From positions 1-5,448 of the forward strand of contig JAQUNT010000192.1 in assembly GCA_028717525.1 (NCBI GenBank): a DNA stretch of 5,448 bases, written 5' to 3'. The translations under genes and the position numbers were made by a program. Origin of the DNA: Elusimicrobiota bacterium (lineage in GTDB: Bacteria; Elusimicrobiota; Elusimicrobia; UBA1565; UBA9628). Positions 1 through 4,742 of this stretch are shown in pieces (the first letter of the stretch is position 1; every line of letters starts with the position of its first letter). The notes under the pieces are model-generated. The model did no database searches and was not told the DNA's origin. It saw only the letters and a list, made by a program, of their open reading frames with translations.

Positions 1-615
1 CGCTTCTGGGCGCTGTGCCTGATGATGTTCCTGTGGTCCTTCTATCCCTTCCTGGGCTCGGCGCAGTTCTACTACCAGAGCGAGTCGCTGAAGTTCGGGC
101 CGCTGTTCATCGGGGCCTTGAGCACGATCGGGGGGGCGGCGGGCGTGGCTGGGGCGGGCTTCTTCGGCGCCACGATCAAGCAGATGGGCACGGCGCGCTT
201 CCTGCGCTTCGGGGTGGTGATCTCCGCCGCGGCGAGCCTGCTCTACCTGCTCTACCTGGGCCTGGTGTCCTCGGTCCTGCTGACCGTGCTCTTCGGATTC
301 CTGGGCGTGCTCTTCCGCCTGGCCTTGATGGACTGGGCCGCCCAGTCCTGCCCGAAGCACGCGGAGGCCACGGCTTTCGCGGTGTACATGGCGGTGTTCA
401 ACCTGGCGGCCCTGGCTTCGAACACGGTGGGGGGTGCGCTCTACGACCGGATGAAGCTGGTGTTCGCGGCCTGGTCGGACCCGGCCTACTGCGCGGCCGC
501 GGTGCTCATATTGATCGGGTCGGGGTGCACTCTCTCCTGTTGGTGGCTGCTGCCCGCGGCCCTGGGAGAGTCCGCCCCGAGCCGACTGTCGGCTGCCGCG
601 ACAAGCAGTGCGTGA
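1..615 (+). CDS. MFS transporter, C-terminal half (5' truncated by window edge)
   Basis: The reading frame is open from base 1 and ends at TGA 613-615, giving 204 residues of a protein whose N-terminal half lies outside the window. About six hydrophobic segments are visible, near residues 3-20, 34-57, 68-86, 88-109, 122-147 and 161-184, as expected for the second six-helix bundle of a 12-helix major facilitator. The stretch CPKHAEATAFA (117-127), with an N and a GG in the following helix (FNLAALASNTVGGALYD, 133-149), recalls the BT1 folate/biopterin branch of the MFS, where a Cys-Pro and a Thr-Phe-Ala occur at a similar place. The substrate cannot be assigned, and a different MFS subfamily is possible. 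The protein would sit in the inner membrane. The tail after residue 188 is short, Ala/Ser-rich and probably cytoplasmic. The acetyltransferase gene follows 23 nt downstream on the same strand, so the two are probably co-transcribed. Confidence 0.82.
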   Translation, partial: RFWALCLMMFLWSFYPFLGSAQFYYQSESLKFGPLFIGALSTIGGAAGVAGAGFFGATIKQMGTARFLRFGVVISAAASLLYLLYLGLVSSVLLTVLFGFLGVLFRLALMDWAAQSCPKHAEATAFAVYMAVFNLAALASNTVGGALYDRMKLVFAAWSDPAYCAAAVLILIGSGCTLSCWWLLPAALGESAPSRLSAAATSSA

Positions 616-630
616 TTCTCGTCCGGAATG

Positions 631-638
631 GGGGGGAG
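631..638 (+). promoter_or_regulatory. Atypical G-rich ribosome binding site of the acetyltransferase gene
   Basis: A run of seven G (630-636) followed by AG lies directly against the ATG at 639. The best GGAG match (635-638) has no spacer, while pairing through the upstream G run leaves about 4 nt. This is a poor but usable Shine-Dalgarno. No better start exists downstream, because the conserved first strand (TERLVLRPL) begins at residue 6. The upstream alternative is a GTG at 612-614 that overlaps the transporter stop codon as GTGA, but it has no visible ribosome binding site. Confidence 0.4.
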
Positions 639-1184
639 ATGAAGACACTCAGGACGGAACGTCTTGTGCTGCGACCGCTCAGGGACGAGGATAGAGCGGC
701 GCTCGCGGCCCTTCTCGGCGATCCGGGCCGCGCCCAGTACCTATTCTCCGGCACGGCGATGCCGCCTCAGAAGGCCGAGGAATTCATCGACCGGCACTTC
801 ACCGGGGAGGATTCGCCGAACGGCCTCGGCGTCCTGGTCGCCGCCGGTCTCATCCGGTTCGCTGGACTGATCCCGACCCGCTGCCTGGGTCAGGACGATT
901 GCGAATTCGGATTCGCCTTGCGCAAAGAGGCCGAAGGCCATGACTACGCCACGGAGATCGGGTTCCATCAGATGAGATACGCCTTCGCGGTCCTCGGCCT
1001 GCCGCGCGTCCTGGCCTTGGCCCATCCCGACAACGAGCCCTCGGTCCATATCCTCGAGGCCAAGCTCCAGATGCGGCGGGTCGCGTCCCTGGAAGCCACG
1101 ACCGAGCGCGGCCAGAGGATCGTGTTCTGCCGGCAGAAGCAGGACGGCCTGCCGCGCGTCCACGGCAAAGGGTGGACGCCCTGA
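639..1184 (+). CDS. GNAT-family N-acetyltransferase (RimJ/RimL-like)
   Basis: The 181-residue product has the layout of the RimJ/RimL-like GNAT group (Acetyltransf_3 type), which moves an acetyl group from acetyl-CoA to an amine. The N-terminal strand TERLVLRPLRDEDR (6-19) is the usual first motif. The core EFGFALRKEAEGHDYATE (89-106) corresponds to the acetyl-CoA pyrophosphate-binding loop and the following helix start. YAFAVLGLPRVLALAHPDNEPSVHILEAKLQM (114-145) matches the conserved region in which an Asn-x-x-Ser motif precedes a helix. The usual second Gly/Ala of the Q/R-x-x-G-x-G/A loop is Asp102 here, and the common LEKLGF end of the fold reads LEAKLQM, so this is a divergent member. The protein is predicted to be cytoplasmic with no signal peptide, and the acceptor is unknown. 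It lies just downstream of the transporter, probably in one transcript, and ends shortly before a hairpin at 1187-1238. A start at GTG 612 would add nine residues. Confidence 0.85.
   Translation: MKTLRTERLVLRPLRDEDRAALAALLGDPGRAQYLFSGTAMPPQKAEEFIDRHFTGEDSPNGLGVLVAAGLIRFAGLIPTRCLGQDDCEFGFALRKEAEGHDYATEIGFHQMRYAFAVLGLPRVLALAHPDNEPSVHILEAKLQMRRVASLEATTERGQRIVFCRQKQDGLPRVHGKGWTP
995..1161 (+). repeat. 17-bp exact direct repeat inside the acetyltransferase gene
   Basis: CGGCCTGCCGCGCGTCC occurs at 995-1011 and again at 1145-1161, exactly 150 bp apart and in the same reading frame. Both copies encode Gly-Leu-Pro-Arg-Val, at residues 120-124 and 170-174. The first copy lies in a conserved part of the GNAT fold and the second lies in the variable C-terminal tail. 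Confidence 0.6.
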
Positions 1185-1186
1185 CC

Positions 1187-1238
1187 AAACGGGACGCCCC
1201 TGGCCTGGCGGCGAGGGGCGTCCGCGCTGAGCCCGTTT
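1187..1238. terminator. Putative bidirectional terminator hairpin between convergent genes
   Basis: GGACGCCCC (1192-1200) and GGGGCGTCC (1215-1223) form a perfect 9-bp stem with a 14-nt loop. An outer pair, AAACGGG (1187-1193) with CCCGTTT (1232-1238), can extend the structure across a one-sided 10-nt bulge if two base pairs of the inner stem are given up. The A-rich left flank and T-rich right flank give each strand a short run of three T after the structure. It sits exactly where the transporter/acetyltransferase unit and the minus-strand operon converge, and its right end overlaps the stop codon of the NlpC/P60 gene. The short T tracts make it a weak intrinsic terminator by sequence alone. 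Confidence 0.55.
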
Positions 1239-2619
1239 ACGGGATGATGCGCCGCGCTCCCAGATAGCGCGACTTGTAGTAGTTCTTGCTCAGTTCCGCC
1301 TCGGTCACGCCCTTCGAGGAGGAGGCGTGGTAGAACTTGGGCCCCGCAGGGTCCACCACCAGGCCCACATGCGAGACCCCGGCGCCCATGGTGTTGAAGA
1401 ATACCAAGTCGCCCTTCTGCAGGTCCTTCCACTGGATCGGGTCGCCCGTCTTCCACTGGTCCCGGCTCACCCGCGGGATGCGCACCTTGTTCTCCCCATA
1501 GGAGTTCTGCGTGAAGCCCGAGCAGTCGATGCCCTTGTGGGTGGTCCCGCCCCAGACATAAGGCGTGCCCAGATAGGATCGCGCCGAGGTGTGGAGCCCG
1601 GGCCACAGCGCGGTCATGGCCAAGCCCATCTCAGCCGGGGTCGGTGCCAGCTTCGGGGGTGTGGCCGGCTTGACCGGGGCCACGGGCTTGACCGGCGTCG
1701 CAGGCTTCGCCGGGGTCGTTGGCTTGACCGGTGTGGCCGGGACGATCGGCTTGACCGGCTGGGCCTGCGCCGGGACCACAGGCTTGGGCGGCTCCACCGG
1801 CGCCGGTTCCGGCGGCGGCGCCGGCTGCGCAGGCGCGACCGCAGGCTTGACCGGCTCAGGGACGGGCGCCTCTTCCTTGGGCTTGGCCTCGTAGACCGTC
1901 TCCGGCATGGGCTTGGCCGAGAACACGCCTTGGTAGTCCGGCAGGACCGGCGCGGTCTTGGCCGCCGCGCACTTCCTGAAATAGGCCAGAGCGTCCGCGC
2001 CCATGGCCCCAGGCAGCTTCTTGCCTTCCAGGTAGTGGCCGAACAGATAGGTCGCGTAGTTCTTCATGTCGAAGCGCGACCTGGCCGCGGTGTACATGTT
2101 GTCCTTGAACATGAAGAAGACCGAGTCCGCCCAGTCCTTCTCCATCGCGTTGCGGATGAGGTCCGCCGCCACCTCCGGCGGGACCTTCGCGTCGGTCAGG
2201 TCCTTGTAGCCCCTGGCCCAGAGGGCGATGCGCTCGCCCGGGATCTTCTTGCGGTAGCCGTAGAGAGCGATGCCTTCCACCACGTCCGGCGGGGCGCCCT
2301 TGGAAAGGGCCCGCTCGGCCGCGCAGGCCACGTCGGCGATCCGCTCCGCCGGGCTCTGGTCGAACACCCCCTCGATGATCATGCGCATCACCACGTCGGC
2401 CTTCACCTTGTCGTTGGCCGGCACCACGTCGTACTTGTGCGCCGAGCACTGGCTGGCGAAGGCGGAGACCAGGCGGGCCTGCTCGGCCGCGGGCAGGCCC
2501 CCGTCGGCCTTCAGGTTGGCGCTGATGTACTCGAGCAGGTTCTGGCGGGCCGCGGCGGCGGCGCGGGAGGGAGCCGCCAGCAGGAGCAGGGCCGACAGGG
2601 TGAGGATGATCTTGGGCAT
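1237..2619 (-). CDS. Exported NlpC/P60-family cysteine peptidase with Pro-rich linker
   Basis: The 460-residue product starts with a signal peptide (hydrophobic core 4-16, Ala-rich cleavage zone about 20-24), so it should act in the periplasm or outside. Residues about 27-235 form a predicted mostly helical domain that I do not recognise. Residues about 244-327 are a Pro/Lys/Val-rich linker with PVKP-type six-residue repeats. The C-terminal part (about 341-460) is an NlpC/P60 domain. Cys366 in GIDCSGF is the nucleophile, His417 in SHVGLV is the partner, and His431 in FYHASS is the third polar residue. YVWGG (354-358) and KGDLVFF (402-408) are also typical. Family members hydrolyse amide bonds in peptidoglycan stem peptides, most often D-Glu to diamino acid. 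Here that activity is inferred from the domain, and the natural substrate is unknown. The gene is second in an operon with the HtrA-type protease, 2 nt after its stop codon, with a strong AGGAGG. The ATG at 2617-2619 is well supported by that site and by the signal peptide. Confidence 0.9.
   Translation of the reverse strand: MPKIILTLSALLLLAAPSRAAAAARQNLLEYISANLKADGGLPAAEQARLVSAFASQCSAHKYDVVPANDKVKADVVMRMIIEGVFDQSPAERIADVACAAERALSKGAPPDVVEGIALYGYRKKIPGERIALWARGYKDLTDAKVPPEVAADLIRNAMEKDWADSVFFMFKDNMYTAARSRFDMKNYATYLFGHYLEGKKLPGAMGADALAYFRKCAAAKTAPVLPDYQGVFSAKPMPETVYEAKPKEEAPVPEPVKPAVAPAQPAPPPEPAPVEPPKPVVPAQAQPVKPIVPATPVKPTTPAKPATPVKPVAPVKPATPPKLAPTPAEMGLAMTALWPGLHTSARSYLGTPYVWGGTTHKGIDCSGFTQNSYGENKVRIPRVSRDQWKTGDPIQWKDLQKGDLVFFNTMGAGVSHVGLVVDPAGPKFYHASSSKGVTEAELSKNYYKSRYLGARRIIP
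1667..1758 (-). repeat. 18-bp periodic repeats encoding the PVKP linker
   Basis: On the + strand the unit GGCTTGACCGG recurs at 1667-1677, 1685-1695, 1721-1731 and 1748-1758, with a variant (GGCTTCGCCGG) at 1703-1713. The first four units are exactly 18 bp apart and the last follows after 27 bp. A further copy lies at 1844-1854. On the coding (minus) strand this gives six-residue Pro-x-Lys-Pro units, seen in the protein as PVKP and PAKP between residues about 288 and 318. Such extended linkers commonly hold a catalytic domain away from an anchor or partner domain. Confidence 0.75.
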
Positions 2620-2621
2620 GG

Positions 2622-4598
2622 CTAACGCCTCCTCTGGCGCTTCAGGATCTCCTGGTGCATCTCCTCGCCCAGCTCCTCCATCTCCTTGATCTGGGCTGCG
2701 ATGACCGCGTCGCGGTCAAAAGGCCGGCTCTCGGTGATGGTCTGGTGCTTCGCGTCCTTGACCGCAGGAGCCGGCGGCTTGACCGCCGGCGGGGCCGGCT
2801 TGGGCGGCAGGATGCGCCCGACGCGGCCGGACTGGGTGACGCCCTCGCGCATGGTGGGAGGCGGCGCGGGCCGGGACCGGTCCGCCATGGGCAGTTCCGA
2901 AGGCAGAGCGGACAAAGGCGCCGCGGGCGGGGCCGTGCGCGTGTTGGCGGCCACCAGCGGCGGGGCGGCGGGCGGGGGCAGCGGAGCCGGCTTGGCTGCG
3001 GCCGGCGGCGGCGCAGGCGCGGCGGCCGGAGCTTCCGCCCTGGGCGCGTTCATGGCCACGACCGGGGCCGGCGCGGGCGCGGCGAAGGTCAGCTGGACGC
3101 CGGCCTTCTGGGCCAGCCAGTTCCGGGCCACGTCCGCGCGGACCGCGTAGTTCACGCCCGTGATGGCCAGACCGTCGGCGGCCTTGCGCGACATCAAGGT
3201 GTTGACGCCGATGATGTTGCCCGAGGCGTCCACCAAAGGCCCTCCGGAGTTGCCGCGGTTGATGGAGGCGTCGGTCTGGAACCCCTTCTTGCCCTTCACG
3301 TTGCCCAGGTTGGCGACCACGGTGCTGACGATGCCCGTGGTCAAGGTCCACATGCCGCCCTGCTCCGGATGTCCGATGGCGGCCACGCGGTCGCCGACCG
3401 AGACATCCTCGGGGTCGCCCAAGGACAAGGTCGCGCTGCGCGCGGGCGGCCCCTTGGTCCGGATCAAAGCCAGGTCCAGGCTGTTGTCGTACTGCAGGAC
3501 CTCGGCCTCGACGGGATCGACCAGGTCCTGCTGCGGGTCGCCGGTCATCTTGGCCGGCTTGGAGTAGACCCGGATCAGCGGCCAGGGCTGGCGCGTGGAG
3601 TCGCGGATGACCACGTGCGCGTTGGTCAGGATCTTGCCCGACGCGTCGATGAGGCTGCCGCTGCCCAGCTCGCCGGCTCCGCCCTTGTCCGAGCAGATGA
3701 TGAGCACAACCGCGGGAGAGGCCTTGGCGTAGATGGTGCGCGGGTTGAACTCCGGGCCGGCGGCCGGGGCCGGCTCGGCCTGCGCCGCGGGCGCCAGGCG
3801 GGGCGCGACAGGCGCGGTCACTTCCGGGAGAGGAGAACGGCGGCCCTCCAGGGACGGCGGGCCCTTGCCCGCCGCCACCCCGGCGTACTTGGCGGAGGCC
3901 AGCTGCATGTAGACCTGTCCGGCCAGGAAATGCGCCTCCGCCTCCTCGTCCGGGGGCAGAGCCTTGCGCGACCAGGAGCCCTGCAGGGCCTTGAGCGTCT
4001 CGTCGAGGCGGGCCGTCATCGGCTCGGGCAGCAGTTCGGACGGCTGCGGCGTGGCCGCGCCGGCCGGGGTCAGGTCCCGGCAGTATTTGCCCCAGCCCGC
4101 GGCGACCAGGGTCGTGTCGTTCAAGCCCTCAGCCGGGCCCTTGAGCAGAGCGCGCAGGGCCTCGGGCAAGGGCGCCGAGAGCTCCTTGAGGGATGATGAG
4201 ATCTCCTGGGCCACCTGGGGCCTGGGCTTGAGCCCCATGGCCTGGACCAGCTGGGAGACGGCCAAGGCGCGGTAGATGGGCCGGAGCGCCTTCTCGTCCT
4301 GCGGCGCAGGAGAGGCCCGCAGGCTGCCGCGCAGGAGCTCGGCGCGGTCGAGCAGGCGCTGGTCGAGGTTTTCGCCCTGGTCCGTGGGGATGCCGCCCCG
4401 GACCGCGGCCACGGCGATGCCCATGGGAGCCTTCTCCACGGGGTCGGAGTTGATGTAGTCCGCGACCCGCTTGAGCAAGGAAGAGAGGGAGGACGACTTG
4501 GCCGGGGCCGTCCGGGACTTCGCCGCGGCGGCCGCGAGGGCCTGGCCGGCGGCCAAGGACAGGGACAAAACGACGAGCAGAGCCGTTCTGAGATTCAT
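2622..4598 (-). CDS. Exported trypsin-like serine protease (S1C, HtrA/Deg type) lacking PDZ domain
   Basis: The 658-residue product begins with a signal peptide (hydrophobic 6-18, likely cleavage after ALA at 20-22). Residues about 36-245 are helix-rich and not recognised. A Pro/Ala-rich spacer (about 255-282) leads to an S1C-type catalytic domain (about 286-500). His328 in LTNAHVV, Asp375 in SLDLALI and Ser451 in GNSGGPL form the triad. SVGDRVAAIGHP (400-411), GFQTDASINRGNSGG (439-453) and ITGVNYAVRADV (479-490) are typical of HtrA/Deg proteases. HtrA enzymes usually carry one or two PDZ domains after this point. Here a low-complexity Pro/Ala region (about 505-615) follows, ending in a charged, probably coiled helix (about 625-658). 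The enzyme should degrade or process envelope proteins, but its substrate is unknown. It is first in the operon with the NlpC/P60 gene, and a promoter-like sequence lies directly upstream. ATG 4596-4598 is chosen for the signal peptide, although no Shine-Dalgarno precedes it. Confidence 0.9.
   Translation of the reverse strand: MNLRTALLVVLSLSLAAGQALAAAAAKSRTAPAKSSSLSSLLKRVADYINSDPVEKAPMGIAVAAVRGGIPTDQGENLDQRLLDRAELLRGSLRASPAPQDEKALRPIYRALAVSQLVQAMGLKPRPQVAQEISSSLKELSAPLPEALRALLKGPAEGLNDTTLVAAGWGKYCRDLTPAGAATPQPSELLPEPMTARLDETLKALQGSWSRKALPPDEEAEAHFLAGQVYMQLASAKYAGVAAGKGPPSLEGRRSPLPEVTAPVAPRLAPAAQAEPAPAAGPEFNPRTIYAKASPAVVLIICSDKGGAGELGSGSLIDASGKILTNAHVVIRDSTRQPWPLIRVYSKPAKMTGDPQQDLVDPVEAEVLQYDNSLDLALIRTKGPPARSATLSLGDPEDVSVGDRVAAIGHPEQGGMWTLTTGIVSTVVANLGNVKGKKGFQTDASINRGNSGGPLVDASGNIIGVNTLMSRKAADGLAITGVNYAVRADVARNWLAQKAGVQLTFAAPAPAPVVAMNAPRAEAPAAAPAPPPAAAKPAPLPPPAAPPLVAANTRTAPPAAPLSALPSELPMADRSRPAPPPTMREGVTQSGRVGRILPPKPAPPAVKPPAPAVKDAKHQTITESRPFDRDAVIAAQIKEMEELGEEMHQEILKRQRRR
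2628..2633 (-). promoter_or_regulatory. Shine-Dalgarno of NlpC/P60 gene embedded in protease 3' end
   Basis: The minus strand reads AGGAGG 8 nt before the NlpC/P60 ATG. The same six bases are two consecutive AGG arginine codons in the protease C-terminus (Arg-Gln-Arg-Arg-Arg-stop). The protease TAG and the next ATG are separated by only 2 nt, so translation of the two genes is probably coupled. Confidence 0.85.
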
Positions 4599-4604
4599 GT
4601 CCAG

Positions 4605-4633
4605 AATCTATCAATTCAGGCGGCCCGGGGCAA
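4605..4633 (-). promoter_or_regulatory. Predicted sigma-70-type promoter of the protease operon, possibly leaderless
   Basis: On the minus strand TTGCCC (4633-4628) and TAGATT (4610-4605) are separated by 17 bp. Each matches four of six bases of the sigma-70 consensus boxes. The -10-like box ends 6 nt before the protease ATG, so transcription would begin at or within a base or two of the start codon. No Shine-Dalgarno is present in the bases between, which agrees with a leaderless mRNA. It lies in the only AT-richer patch of an otherwise very GC-rich intergenic region. Confidence 0.5.
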
Positions 4634-4666
4634 GCCTTCGGTCCCCTTCGCGATGATCACCCGCGG

Positions 4667-4686
4667 CCTGGGCCTTTTGGCCCAGG
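4667..4686. repeat. 8-4-8 inverted repeat between the divergent promoters
   Basis: CCTGGGCC (4667-4674) and GGCCCAGG (4679-4686) are perfect inverted arms around TTTT. A second, weaker hairpin follows: GGGCTG (4689-4694) with CAGCCC (4701-4706) around a 6-nt loop. There is no T tract after either stem, so an intrinsic terminator is unlikely. An operator for a dimeric regulator, or an RNA hairpin if transcription starts further upstream, are the alternatives. Confidence 0.5.
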
Positions 4687-4722
4687 GCGGGCTGGGCCCG
4701 CAGCCCCTGGCGCATCTGGGCC
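4668..4722 (+). repeat. Three CTGGGCC direct repeats at exact 24-bp spacing
   Basis: CTGGGCC occurs at 4668-4674, 4692-4698 and 4716-4722, each 24 bp from the next. A fourth copy lies in inverted orientation at 4679-4685 (GGCCCAG). The last direct copy falls between the predicted -35 and -10 boxes of the endonuclease promoter. The repeats may be regulator binding sites, but in such GC-rich DNA a chance arrangement cannot be ruled out. Confidence 0.45.
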
Positions 4723-4736
4723 TGGGGACCTATACT
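4707..4736 (+). promoter_or_regulatory. Predicted promoter of the endonuclease gene, possibly leaderless
   Basis: TATACT (4731-4736) matches five of six bases of the -10 consensus. Its end is 6 nt before the ATG at 4743, so the transcript would start at about the A of the start codon. A weak -35-like CTGGCG (4707-4712) lies 18 bp upstream of the -10 box. The nearest GGGGA (4724-4728) is 14 nt from the ATG, too far for a good Shine-Dalgarno, and would not be in a transcript made from this promoter. Confidence 0.5.
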
Positions 4737-4742
4737 GGTCGT

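Noticed and set aside
15..638. Extension of the acetyltransferase frame upstream to an ATG at 15
   Set aside because: The upstream part overlaps the transporter in another frame and is Gly/Arg-rich low-complexity sequence typical of an out-of-frame reading of GC-rich DNA. The GNAT homology starts at about residue 6 after ATG 639.
1667..1854. CRISPR-like array from the regular 18-bp repeats
   Set aside because: The units are too short, contiguous and in frame with a Pro-x-Lys-Pro protein linker. There are no unique spacers and no cas genes.
1327..2625. Long + strand open frame opposite the NlpC/P60 gene
   Set aside because: Its Arg/Gly/His/Leu-rich translation has no recognisable domain, while the minus strand carries a signal peptide and a full NlpC/P60 active site. 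Such shadows are expected at high GC.
2655..4196. 513-codon + strand open frame opposite the protease
   Set aside because: The translation is Arg/Gly-rich without motifs. The opposite strand has the complete serine protease triad.
4667..4706. Intrinsic terminator formed by the intergenic hairpins
   Set aside because: The only T run is in the loop. No T tract follows the stems on either strand, and the flanking genes diverge, so no transcript should end here.
4653..4742. Upstream in-frame ATG at 4653 as the nuclease start
   Set aside because: It would put 30 Gly/Leu-rich residues before a normal signal peptide, has no Shine-Dalgarno, and would place the -10-like TATACT inside the coding sequence. 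It cannot be fully excluded, since the frame is open.
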